Below, one piece after another: positions 50,062-59,210 of a stretch of 64,000 bases of DNA (positions within the stretch are counted from its first letter, which is position 1; every line of letters begins with the position of its first letter). A model generated the notes under the pieces. That model searched no databases. It was not told the origin of the DNA and saw nothing but the letters and a program-made list of their open reading frames with translations. The stretch is from Sulfuricurvum sp. (GTDB lineage Bacteria; Campylobacterota; Campylobacteria; Campylobacterales; Sulfurimonadaceae), in assembly GCF_028713855.1 (NCBI RefSeq), contig NZ_JAQTNN010000002.1:204182-268181 (forward strand), given 5' to 3'. Made by a program: the position numbers and the translations under genes.

Positions 50062-50439
50062 ATGCTCGATATGGATAAAAAAATAAAAATATTTAAAGCT
50101 CTCGGTCACGAGACCCGTTTTCTGATTTTCAAGAATGTCTTTACCGGAGGGTATGCCTGTTCTATTGACCAGACTAAACCCAAAGACGACATCATTGCCC
50201 AAGCCACGTGCGTCAGTTCTATAGCCGAACATTTCAACTACTCGTTACCAACGATTTCACGTCATCTGAAAGAACTTAAAGACGCAGATATTATCATTAT
50301 GCGAAAAGTGGCAAGTAAAATTTACATCGAACCTAATTTTGAGACAATCAAAGAAATAGCGGGATGTTTTGAGAATCTTGTCAGTAATTTTGAACAAAAT
50401 CACGCCTATATTTTTGACAATACAAAAGAGGAAGTCTAA
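50062..50439 (+). CDS. ArsR-family transcriptional regulator (paralog 2)
   Basis: MLDMDKKIKIFKALGHETRFLIFKNVFTGGYACSID; close paralog of 48208-48585. Confidence 0.88.
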   Translation: MLDMDKKIKIFKALGHETRFLIFKNVFTGGYACSIDQTKPKDDIIAQATCVSSIAEHFNYSLPTISRHLKELKDADIIIMRKVASKIYIEPNFETIKEIAGCFENLVSNFEQNHAYIFDNTKEEV

Positions 50440-50490
50440 TTCCCTTTAATTTGTTTCTCAGTTTTTAATCAATACCATTCGTTTAACAAA

Positions 50491-50506
50491 TTAGCAAATT
50501 TGCTAA
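50491..50506. promoter_or_regulatory. Local ArsR-type operator copy 4
   Basis: TTAGCAAATTTGCTAA, perfect 16-bp palindrome 20 bp upstream of the 50526 gene. Confidence 0.75.
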
Positions 50507-50525
50507 ATAAGTAATTGGAGACATA

Positions 50526-50927
50526 ATGAAAAAAATTGCAATAATGATATTGTTGAGTATAGGGCTTAATGCTGCACAATTCAACTGGATTTATACCTAT
50601 AAGGAAGCTTCGGCTAAAGCACTTAAAGAGAACAAGCCGATGGTCGTCTATATGCACCGTCCCGGTTGTGAATCGTGCGATTTCTTGGAGCAAAAAGTTT
50701 TTAATGACGAAAATTTGAGTGCTTATGTCAATGAACATTATGTGCCGGTATTGCTCAATGTCAAAAAATCAGATGCTCCAAAACAGCTTGTTGTTAAAGC
50801 AAGCCCCGTATTTCACTTCGTTAACGGAAAAGGTGAATTTATTGAGGAGACTCAATATGGCGGTAAGAACGCTAAATTATTCCTAAAAATTCTTCAAGAC
50901 GTAGAATCCAAATATACCAAAAAATGA
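50526..50927 (+). CDS. Periplasmic thioredoxin-fold protein (CESC)
   Basis: Signal peptide; MVVYMHRPGCESCDFLEQKVF; cis-Pro ASPVFHF. Confidence 0.85.
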   Translation: MKKIAIMILLSIGLNAAQFNWIYTYKEASAKALKENKPMVVYMHRPGCESCDFLEQKVFNDENLSAYVNEHYVPVLLNVKKSDAPKQLVVKASPVFHFVNGKGEFIEETQYGGKNAKLFLKILQDVESKYTKK

Positions 50928-50975
50928 TTTTAGTCTGAGTACAATGTTGGTACGAAGATAATAAGGAACTGAACT

Positions 50976-51326
50976 ATGACATGGCTCATTGTAAAATACC
51001 TACTAACCGCAGGAGTCGTGGTTCTCGTCTCCGAGATGGCAAAACGGAGTGATAAGCTTGGAGGATTGGTTGCGGCATTGCCGATCGTAACCTTTTTAGC
51101 ACTCATATGGCTTTATGTTGAAAATCAAAGTACCGAAAAGATCGCCAACCATGCGTGGTATACGTTTTGGTACGTTGTCCCGACATTGCCGATGTTTTTG
51201 GCGTTTCCGATATTGTTGGAAAAAATCGGTTTTTGGTGGGCAATGGGGACGTCGGTGATGATTACGGTGGTCTGTTTTATTGCTTTTTCGCTTGTTGTCC
51301 GGCAGTTTGGAATCGAGTTGTGGTAA
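50976..51326 (+). CDS. DUF3147-like small membrane protein
   Basis: SEMAKRSDKLGGLVAALPIVTFLALIWLYVE, about 4 TMs. Confidence 0.75.
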   Translation: MTWLIVKYLLTAGVVVLVSEMAKRSDKLGGLVAALPIVTFLALIWLYVENQSTEKIANHAWYTFWYVVPTLPMFLAFPILLEKIGFWWAMGTSVMITVVCFIAFSLVVRQFGIELW

Positions 51327-51408
51327 AAGCGACACTGTTAATATTTGATTAAATTCTTTAGTCAGAGAACATGATAAACTGCTCTCACAATTTAATAGGG
51401 GTTATAGG

Positions 51409-51846
51409 ATGAAAATAAAAATTATTGGTGCAGTGCTCATGGTATTCACTTTTAACCAATCGCTTTTGGCAATGGATATGGGTATGATGCAAGAGGATGA
51501 CAATAGGCAATCCTTAGGCATTAAAGGGACCATGCAGGGGACACACCAATTATCCAATATGCGAGAACATTTGATTGCTTTGTCAGAAATCGTACAACTT
51601 ATGAATACTGCAAAATATGATGAAGCGTCTAAGATTGCATCTGAAAAATTGGGTTTAACACTTGAAAAGAACACGATGTGCGGAAGTTTTAATAACAAAT
51701 CTTTTGAGGAAATGGGGGTTAGATTTCACAAATCAGCAGATGATCTTGCCCAAACATTAAAGACGAAAGATCAGAAAAAATCTATGGTGGCCTTGGAAAA
51801 AGTATTGAACGGGTGTGTACTCTGTCATAGTACGTTTAAACAATAA
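51409..51846 (+). CDS. Small periplasmic c-type cytochrome-like protein
   Basis: Signal peptide; C-terminal heme motif CVLCH (NGCVLCHSTFK). Confidence 0.75.
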   Translation: MKIKIIGAVLMVFTFNQSLLAMDMGMMQEDDNRQSLGIKGTMQGTHQLSNMREHLIALSEIVQLMNTAKYDEASKIASEKLGLTLEKNTMCGSFNNKSFEEMGVRFHKSADDLAQTLKTKDQKKSMVALEKVLNGCVLCHSTFKQ

Positions 51847-51904
51847 CGACACTTCTTTATCCATACTTCGGTAATATAAGATCAGTTTTATGAAAGGGAG
51901 TTAT

Positions 51905-53194
51905 ATGCCGTCGATGAAGTTTTTTTTGCTCTTTGTCTTCACTCTGAGCGCAAGTGCTGGCGTATTAACACTTGATGAGGCGGTTTTAATGGCTTTGAAA
52001 TCTCATCCCGACGTGCAATCGGCATCGTTAAAGGTTGAAAGCGCCAATGCCGACACCCGTTCCATCCAAGCCTCTTTGTATCCTCGTATCGATCTAAATG
52101 CCGATTATTTTCCGACAAAAACTTTTGTTATGCCTTCAAACGGTACATTCTCAACTCGTCAAAATAACGCATTTCATGCTGATGTCAGCGCAAGCTATAC
52201 GTTATGGGATTTTGGGCGGAATGTGGATAGACGTCAAGCAGCAGGTTACAATGAAGAAGAGTCTGCTTCGGATAAAGTCTCTTTGGAAAACAGCATCATC
52301 GAGCAAGTATGGCTTCGTTATACGACCGTCGCGTATTTGGAGCGGCTGATCGATACGGCGCAAAAATCATCACAATTTTACAAAGAGCAGTATCATCAAT
52401 CGGTGAAGATGCGTGAAGCGGGATTAAAAACACAAGCCGATGAATCGAGGTTTAAAGCCTCTTGGATGGAAGCTGATGAGCATCTTCGTGCCACTCGTGC
52501 TGAAGTCGATAAAACACTTTTGGCTCTGGGGTTATTGGTCGGGAGTAATCAGCCCATTACTATTGACGAAGAGGATTTTGATCGTCGTGTGAACGCTATT
52601 TCTTACACAGCAGACGATTTGGGTCTATTGCGTCAAGAACTCTCAAAGAATAATCCAAAGCTCATAGCGCTTAAGGCTATAATTGATCATTCCAAAGCGC
52701 TCTCCGATGCGGCTTCCAAAGAAGCTTACGGGACGGTATCGCTTGTCGGCTCTTACGGACACGACAATTCGCTTTCTTCGTACGACAGTTCGCAGATAGG
52801 GGTCAAAGGGACGATTCCCCTTTATGATGGCGGCAAAATGAGTGCCGATGCGCAAAAAAGCCGTATTGCATTTACTCTCGCTCAAAAAGAGTATGAGAGT
52901 GCCGAGCGGGCATTATGGCAGGAATTATACGGTGCGATAATCGATCTTAAACGTTCCGATGAGACGATTGCGACCAAGACCGGGGTTATTGATGCTACGC
53001 AACGGGCATTGTCTCTTATGGAGGGACGATACGCCCAAGGGTTGGCGACCTATATCGACGTTTTAGAATCACAGAGTGTTTTGGAGAGCGCCCGTATTGC
53101 ACATGCTGAGGCAAAACTTCAAAAAATACGAGCATGGGCGCAGATACGGCGTTTATTGAATAAAGGGTGTGACAATGACATTTGCAAAAATTAA
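51905..53194 (+). CDS. TolC-family outer membrane efflux protein
   Basis: LTLDEAVLMALKSHPDVQSASLKVESANADTRSIQASLYPRIDLNADY; GGKMSADAQKSR. Confidence 0.92.
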   Translation: MPSMKFFLLFVFTLSASAGVLTLDEAVLMALKSHPDVQSASLKVESANADTRSIQASLYPRIDLNADYFPTKTFVMPSNGTFSTRQNNAFHADVSASYTLWDFGRNVDRRQAAGYNEEESASDKVSLENSIIEQVWLRYTTVAYLERLIDTAQKSSQFYKEQYHQSVKMREAGLKTQADESRFKASWMEADEHLRATRAEVDKTLLALGLLVGSNQPITIDEEDFDRRVNAISYTADDLGLLRQELSKNNPKLIALKAIIDHSKALSDAASKEAYGTVSLVGSYGHDNSLSSYDSSQIGVKGTIPLYDGGKMSADAQKSRIAFTLAQKEYESAERALWQELYGAIIDLKRSDETIATKTGVIDATQRALSLMEGRYAQGLATYIDVLESQSVLESARIAHAEAKLQKIRAWAQIRRLLNKGCDNDICKN

Positions 53195-54122
53195 GCCGAT
53201 ATTCATCGGTGTGGGGATCGCCGCCGTAATCGGAGGCGTGGTTTATACCAAGATGCATCTTTCTAAGACGACGCCTGAGCTGGTTACGCCTAACAAAGAG
53301 AAACCGATTGAAAGCGTCAGCGGAGTGGGAACACTGGAAGCCAAAGAGATCATTATCCTCGCTTCTAAAAGTACTGCTAAAATTAGCGCGCTTTATGCCG
53401 ATGAAGGGGATCGTGTCCGAAAAGGGGAGGTCTTGGCACGTATGGAACTTTCCGAATTGGCAGGGAACCAAGCGGAAAGCGGTGCTCTAATCGATAAAAG
53501 CCATGCTCAAATGGCGAGTCAAAAAGCCCTAATCGAGGATTTAAAAGCGAAAAAAGATTTAGCTGATACGACATTGAAACGGTATCAAAGCCTTAGTAAA
53601 GGGGGATATGTGACACAAGCGGAGCTTGATAGTGCCGATGCAACGGCGCGGAGTGCACATGCTCTTTTAGTGAGCGCACAAGAGGGATTGATACAGTCAC
53701 AGCATGAGATTGAACGCGCACGCGGATCGCTCCATGCCATCAATGCTAAAATCAGCGATCTTTCCCTCCAATCCCCTATTAATGGAATCGTTATTTCTCG
53801 CGACGCCGAAGCGGGAAGCACTATCGGTTCAGGATCGAGCGTATTTCGGCTTGCTAACCCCGAAACGGTGTGGGTGAAGGTTTACATAGACGAGCGTCAA
53901 AGCGGAAGGTTAGCGGTGGGTCAAAAAGCAACCGTTAATCTCCGCTCTTTCCCGGATAAAAAATTCAGCGGGGAAGTTCGTCGAATCGGCGTAGAGAGTG
54001 ATCGAATCACGGAAGAGAGGGTAGTATATATCGGATTGGATACACTCCCCGATCCGTTGCATTTGGGAGAACAAGTCGAAGCACAAATTATGATCGCTCC
54101 CAAAGGCTCTTCGCACCCATGA
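53169..54122 (+). CDS. HlyD-family membrane fusion protein
   Basis: ISALYADEGDRVRKGEVLARME; LQSPINGIVISRDAEAGSTIGSGSSVFRLA. Confidence 0.92.
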   Translation: MTMTFAKIKPIFIGVGIAAVIGGVVYTKMHLSKTTPELVTPNKEKPIESVSGVGTLEAKEIIILASKSTAKISALYADEGDRVRKGEVLARMELSELAGNQAESGALIDKSHAQMASQKALIEDLKAKKDLADTTLKRYQSLSKGGYVTQAELDSADATARSAHALLVSAQEGLIQSQHEIERARGSLHAINAKISDLSLQSPINGIVISRDAEAGSTIGSGSSVFRLANPETVWVKVYIDERQSGRLAVGQKATVNLRSFPDKKFSGEVRRIGVESDRITEERVVYIGLDTLPDPLHLGEQVEAQIMIAPKGSSHP

Positions 54123-55255
54123 TCAATTTAGCCGCACGCGATATCGCTCACTCAAAAGGGAAGTTTATTACCACCGCATTGGGTGTCGGAATGTTGATCG
54201 GAGTGGTACTCATTATGATCGGGGTCTATCGGGGGATGGTACATGATGCGATGATTGTCCCTAATGACATCGGTCCCGATTTGTGGGTCGTCCAAAAAGA
54301 TACGTTAGGTCCCTTTGCCGAAAATTCACGGTTGCATGAAGATCTCAAATACTCTCTTAAAGGGTTTTTAGGGGTCAAGGATGTCTATCCTCTGACGTTT
54401 CAGAGTTTACAGATTCACCAAGGGGTAAAACCGATTCGCGTTTATGCTCTTGGGTACGAAGCAGGGGGCGGTTTTGAACCTTTCACTCTGATCGAGGGGA
54501 GAGCGATAGCGATTACACACCGTGAGATTATCGTCGATAAAAATACGGGATTCAAACTCAATGATCAAATTAAATTAGGTCGTAATATCTATACGGTAGT
54601 GGGGATGACGCGTAAAGCGGTTTCTTCGGGGGGTGATCCGATGATTTATCTCGACCTGAGCGAGGCACAAGAGTTACAATTTTTGTTTAGCAATGAGCAA
54701 ATTCGTAATGACCGTGCTCGTGGTGGAAATGGAGGATCGACGGATACCGTTAATACATTCGCCATCACATTACAGAGCGGATTTGAGCCTGAATCTGTTG
54801 CAAAAGAGATCCGTAGATGGAAACACCAAGAGGTTTATACCGCTCAGGAGCAATCGGGAATTCTCACAAAAAATTTGATTGAGCGTTCTGCCAAACAGAT
54901 CGGGATGTTTACGGTGATTTTACTCATCGTCTCTTCTGTCATTATCTCTCTCATCATCTACACGATGACAATGGGGAAAATCAAAGAGATTGCAATTTTA
55001 AAATTGATCGGAGCATCCAATTTCATCATTATTAAAATGATTGCTTTGCAATCGCTTCTTCTAGGGATCATGGCTTTTATTGGAGGAAATCTCTTTGCCC
55101 ATGCGAGTGCCAACCTATTTCCAAAAACGGTTATCCTCATCCCCACCGATGCGTTAAAGCTTTTTGTTGTGGTGATTATAGTCAGTATCCTTGCATCGCT
55201 CTCAGGGATTCGTTCTGCGCTACGGATTGAGCCTGCAACTGCGATAGGGGGGTGA
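54119..55255 (+). CDS. FtsX/MacB-type ABC permease (DevC-like)
   Basis: NLAARDIAHSKGKFITTALGVGMLIG; C-terminal 3 TMs KIKEIAILKLIGASNFII. Confidence 0.88.
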   Translation: MINLAARDIAHSKGKFITTALGVGMLIGVVLIMIGVYRGMVHDAMIVPNDIGPDLWVVQKDTLGPFAENSRLHEDLKYSLKGFLGVKDVYPLTFQSLQIHQGVKPIRVYALGYEAGGGFEPFTLIEGRAIAITHREIIVDKNTGFKLNDQIKLGRNIYTVVGMTRKAVSSGGDPMIYLDLSEAQELQFLFSNEQIRNDRARGGNGGSTDTVNTFAITLQSGFEPESVAKEIRRWKHQEVYTAQEQSGILTKNLIERSAKQIGMFTVILLIVSSVIISLIIYTMTMGKIKEIAILKLIGASNFIIIKMIALQSLLLGIMAFIGGNLFAHASANLFPKTVILIPTDALKLFVVVIIVSILASLSGIRSALRIEPATAIGG

Positions 55256-55256
55256 T

Positions 55257-55976
55257 ATGCGCGAACTTGTTATAGCAGTAGAGAAAATATCAAAAACGTA
55301 TGGCTCCGGAGAAAGTGCTGTCACTGCGATCAAAGAAGCAACATTTGAAATTTATTCGGGAGAGACGGTTGCACTTCTTGGCCCCAGCGGCTCGGGTAAA
55401 ACGACATTGATTACAATGATTGGCTGTATCACCGAACCTACGACGGGTAAACTTACACTGAATGGTAATTTGATGTATGAGGGGGGATGGAAGGTAAACG
55501 ATACCCGTCAAATCCGGCGTGAAAAAATTGGATTTATTTTTCAAACGCATAATTTGATCCCTTTTCTCAATGTTTTAGAAAATGTGACATTGATTCCTCA
55601 AATGAATGGGATAAAAAAAAGTGAAGCCGATCAAAAGGCCAAAGACCTTTTGGACTATTTAGGGGTAGGTGACAAGATAACAAAGTTTCCTTCGCATCTT
55701 TCCGGAGGGCAAAGTCAAAGGGTAGCCATCGCTAGGTCATTGGCAAATAACCCTAAGATTATTTTAGCCGATGAGCCCACAGCCGCGTTAGATGCGGATC
55801 GAGCGCTTTCGGTCATGCAATTACTGAAAAAACTTTCCATTGAGCAAAAGGTAGCTATAGTCGTTGTCACACATGATGAGCGGATGCTGCCGCTGTTTGA
55901 TCGAATTTTACGCGTTGAAGACGGGTATGTTCAAGAAATAATACAACAGCATACGGCTGAGTATTCCCAAAAGTAA
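55257..55976 (+). CDS. ABC transporter ATPase (DevA/MacB/LolD-like)
   Basis: LLGPSGSGKTTLITMIG; LSGGQSQRVAIARSLANNPKIILADEPTAALD. Confidence 0.93.
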   Translation: MRELVIAVEKISKTYGSGESAVTAIKEATFEIYSGETVALLGPSGSGKTTLITMIGCITEPTTGKLTLNGNLMYEGGWKVNDTRQIRREKIGFIFQTHNLIPFLNVLENVTLIPQMNGIKKSEADQKAKDLLDYLGVGDKITKFPSHLSGGQSQRVAIARSLANNPKIILADEPTAALDADRALSVMQLLKKLSIEQKVAIVVVTHDERMLPLFDRILRVEDGYVQEIIQQHTAEYSQK

Positions 55977-56074
55977 CATTGTAATTGCTTATAAATTAAT
56001 AGATTTAAATTCTTCTTTAATGAATAGAAAATTATGATAATATTGTGATAGATTAACGAAAATAAAGGGACAGA

Positions 56075-56467
56075 GTGATTAAATTTATTGTTTTAGTATG
56101 GGTAATGGTTATCGGAGTATTTGCCGCCCCGATTCAAAATGACGATCAGTTTAAAACAGCGGTTGCATCGATGGGAAAAGAGAATAAACTCGTACTGATG
56201 ATTTACACGACCGACGATTGTCCCGAATGTGCTTATATGAAGCAAAAAGTTTTTCACGATAAATCGGTAGAGCCGTACATGAATCGTAATTTCGTTGTGA
56301 TTGAGAAAAACGTCCACAAAAGCAAACTTCCCGACGGGTATGATTTTTTCGGGATTCCGACGATGTTTTTTATCGATAAAGCAGGCATTAAAAAAGAAAC
56401 ACTTGTAGGAAGTCAGCGTCCCAAACCATTTTTGGCAGATCTTCGCCGTATCCGAGGGATCAAATGA
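56075..56467 (+). CDS. Periplasmic thioredoxin-fold protein (CPEC)
   Basis: GTG start; LVLMIYTTDDCPECAYMKQKVF; cis-Pro GIPTMFF. Confidence 0.85.
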   Translation: MIKFIVLVWVMVIGVFAAPIQNDDQFKTAVASMGKENKLVLMIYTTDDCPECAYMKQKVFHDKSVEPYMNRNFVVIEKNVHKSKLPDGYDFFGIPTMFFIDKAGIKKETLVGSQRPKPFLADLRRIRGIK

Positions 56468-57060
56468 GAGGGGTGTTTTTAGCTCTTTTGATGGGAACTT
56501 CTTTGAGTGCCTACGATGTGGCTCATCTGAAAAAAGCATTGGAAGAGAAAGAGTGCATCGGATGCGATCTGCGGGGAGCTAATTTATCCAAAAGCGATTT
56601 TAGCGGCGGGGATTTTCACGGCAGTGATCTCAGTAATGCCGATTTGAGTGGAAGTATGTTTGAGATGGGGGATTTCAATGACTGCAATCTCAGCGGGGCT
56701 AACGTCGAAAAAGCCCTTTTTTGGAAGGGGACGATGAAACGCTCCGATCTTACCCATATCCGTGCGCGCGGGGCAAATTTCAAAGGGACGCATTTGGAAC
56801 AGAGTAATCTGAGTTTTGCCGATCTTCGAGAGACTAAAAGCTGGAAAGCTAATTTTTCAGATGCTCTCCTGTATAAAACCGATTTTACGAATGCAGAGTT
56901 AGGTGATGCCAAGTTTATTCGTAATGATTTACACTTAGCCAAAATGAAAAATACGCTGTTATGGCAGACTCGCTTTAGTAATACCGTGATGAGTAAAGTA
57001 CAATGCGCCCATGCCAAAAAAGAAGAGGCGCTTTTGGACGCCAATGTGACGTGCCGCTGA
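56464..57060 (+). CDS. Pentapeptide-repeat protein, secreted
   Basis: Signal peptide; repeats ADLSG, CNLSGANVEK, SNLSFADLRE, TDFTNAELGDA. Confidence 0.9.
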   Translation: MRGVFLALLMGTSLSAYDVAHLKKALEEKECIGCDLRGANLSKSDFSGGDFHGSDLSNADLSGSMFEMGDFNDCNLSGANVEKALFWKGTMKRSDLTHIRARGANFKGTHLEQSNLSFADLRETKSWKANFSDALLYKTDFTNAELGDAKFIRNDLHLAKMKNTLLWQTRFSNTVMSKVQCAHAKKEEALLDANVTCR

Positions 57061-57070
57061 GCCACAGTGA

Positions 57071-58282
57071 TTAGGAATTAAATATTAACTCGATTCTAAA
57101 ATACGTTTCATCCTGTGTGATGGTGTAATCAAATCCTATTTCACGACTCAGTCGTTTTAATATTTTTTCTCCTATCTTGGAGCTGAATAAGTATTTCTCA
57201 TGTCCTATTTGATTACCTATCCAAAGTTGTCTTTTCGATGAATCACATCCAACTTCTATTGTACTATTCTCTTGTGCATACGTAATAGCATTTTCAAGCA
57301 AAGCACTTAATACTTTGAAAAGTAATCGCGCTGAGGCCAAAACACTAAATGTTTCATTCGGAAGTACTAATGTGAGTCCTTTGCGTTGAATTAAAATTGC
57401 CATCTTATTTTCAAGTATTTTAAGCATTTGAATGATTCCAATATGGCTTGTTTCTTCAAAATCTGAACTCTCAAGAAAAAGAACATTTTTAAGTTCTCTT
57501 GTTAATCTTTCTATATCGTGCCCAAGATCGATAATAAATTTGTCTTTATTATAATTAATACTATTTTCATAGACATCCAGCCGTGACCTCATTAGTGCCA
57601 AAGGTGTTTTAAGTTCATGAGCAGCTTCTTTAAATAATTCAGCTTCTTTTTGGCGATATCCTTCCAATCGTCTGACTAAAGCATCGAAAGCGGTCGAGAC
57701 CTCTTTAATCTCGGAAGAAGCATCATCCAAAACCAAATCGAATGGACTTTCCCGTTTCCATTCTCTTGTTTTGATTGCTAATAATTCTAATGGTCTCATA
57801 TAAAAATCAAGCGTAAATATAATAATAATTAAAATAATAAGCAAAGAGATAATATAGCGAATAAGTAGTTTTTGAGTGTATTTATAAGTGGCTTTGTCAA
57901 TTTTTTGGTGATCGCTGATCGCATTAAGATAATAATTATTGGAGAGTTTTATAGATGAAGCGATTAGCTTGTCATTGGTCCTATGCGGATTGGCTGAAAT
58001 AACAAAACGGAGTGCGTTCACTTCTGAATCACTTAAAATCATTATGTTGTGCGGAATAGTGTAGAGAAAATTTACATTACTGGATGGGTTCAAAGGGATC
58101 GTTATATATTCGTCGGTACTCTCAACAAGAAGGTGTTTAAGAACATTTTCTACCTCTTCTTCTTTTTGTGTATGGATCGTCTTTACTGCAATTAATAAGT
58201 TTATACTAAACGCTATAGCAAGCCCTATTGAAAAAATAAGGGCAATTTTAAATTTTAGGGATCTTGCCCATTTAAATTGCAA
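57071..58282 (-). CDS. Sensor histidine kinase, metal-responsive type
   Basis: Two TMs; EAAHELKTPLALMRSRLDVYE; degenerate ATPase region; next to an RND operon. Confidence 0.85.
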   Translation of the reverse strand: MQFKWARSLKFKIALIFSIGLAIAFSINLLIAVKTIHTQKEEEVENVLKHLLVESTDEYITIPLNPSSNVNFLYTIPHNIMILSDSEVNALRFVISANPHRTNDKLIASSIKLSNNYYLNAISDHQKIDKATYKYTQKLLIRYIISLLIILIIIIFTLDFYMRPLELLAIKTREWKRESPFDLVLDDASSEIKEVSTAFDALVRRLEGYRQKEAELFKEAAHELKTPLALMRSRLDVYENSINYNKDKFIIDLGHDIERLTRELKNVLFLESSDFEETSHIGIIQMLKILENKMAILIQRKGLTLVLPNETFSVLASARLLFKVLSALLENAITYAQENSTIEVGCDSSKRQLWIGNQIGHEKYLFSSKIGEKILKRLSREIGFDYTITQDETYFRIELIFNS

Positions 58283-58919
58283 TTAAATATCCTCGTGTTT
58301 TTATGGTTTTAATAATACCGGGATGAAGCTTACGACGCAGACGTCCGATCAGTTCATCAATCGCATTGGAAGTAATATTTTGAGGATTGTCATAAAGCGC
58401 GTCCATGATTTCATCACGAGAAGCAATATTTCCCCGCTCTAAAAGATAAAAAAATAATTTTTGCTCGTTGCTGGTCAGAAGAATTTCATTCCCGGCTTTT
58501 TTGATTGTTTTGGAATGTGTGTCGATCTCAATATCTTCAAAGTTTTTTACTTTTGGTGCATAACGACGTGACAAGGCAATCAAACGCGCTCGCAGTTCTT
58601 TAATATCAAACGGTTTTTCCAGATAGTCATCCGCCCCATATTCAAGACCCTGAACTTTTTCATCAATGCTTCCCAGTGCACTAAGGACTAATATACCCAT
58701 AGAAGAGTTTTTATGTCTAGCGTAAGTGATTAATTCTCTTACACGATCTTTCCCATGAAAGGTACGGTCGACCAGAAAAATCTGGTACGAGTATGCATCC
58801 AGATATGTTTTGGCATCATTTACATCACTGACGGTATCAATAATCCACTCTGCATTTTGCAAAGAAAGTTTTAATAATTCAAGGAGCTCAGGCTCGTCAT
58901 CAGCAATGAGTATACGCAT
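58272..58919 (-). CDS. OmpR-type response regulator
   Basis: MRILIADDEPELLELLKLSL; DDYLEKPFDIKELRARL; DELIGRLRRKLHPGIIKTIKTRGYLIAI. Confidence 0.93.
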   Translation of the reverse strand: MRILIADDEPELLELLKLSLQNAEWIIDTVSDVNDAKTYLDAYSYQIFLVDRTFHGKDRVRELITYARHKNSSMGILVLSALGSIDEKVQGLEYGADDYLEKPFDIKELRARLIALSRRYAPKVKNFEDIEIDTHSKTIKKAGNEILLTSNEQKLFFYLLERGNIASRDEIMDALYDNPQNITSNAIDELIGRLRRKLHPGIIKTIKTRGYLIAI

Positions 58920-59210
58920 TTACAACTCTTTCACTCCGCTCATGAATATCTTAATGGTTTTGTCTTTTAATTCTCTTTTAATAGCTGCAGAGAGAACTAC
59001 CGTTTCGGTTTCATGCATGAAAAGACGAAACAACCCAAAATCCCGTCTTGCACTGACTTGTTCTTCGGCGCTTATTAAAAAAGCTCCGGCACTGTAGCGT
59101 TTGCAAGGGAAAAAGTAGAAATCATCATATCCTTCTTCCAATAATAAATCAACCAATATATCTTTATTGGCAATTTCAAAGTAAATATCCATACTTGTCA
59201 TGCTCATCAT
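58920..59210 (-). CDS. DUF3240-like small protein of a metal RND operon
   Basis: DIYFEIANKDILVDLLLEEGYDDFYFFPCKRYSAGAF; overlaps the RND gene end. Confidence 0.7.
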   Translation of the reverse strand: MMSMTSMDIYFEIANKDILVDLLLEEGYDDFYFFPCKRYSAGAFLISAEEQVSARRDFGLFRLFMHETETVVLSAAIKRELKDKTIKIFMSGVKEL

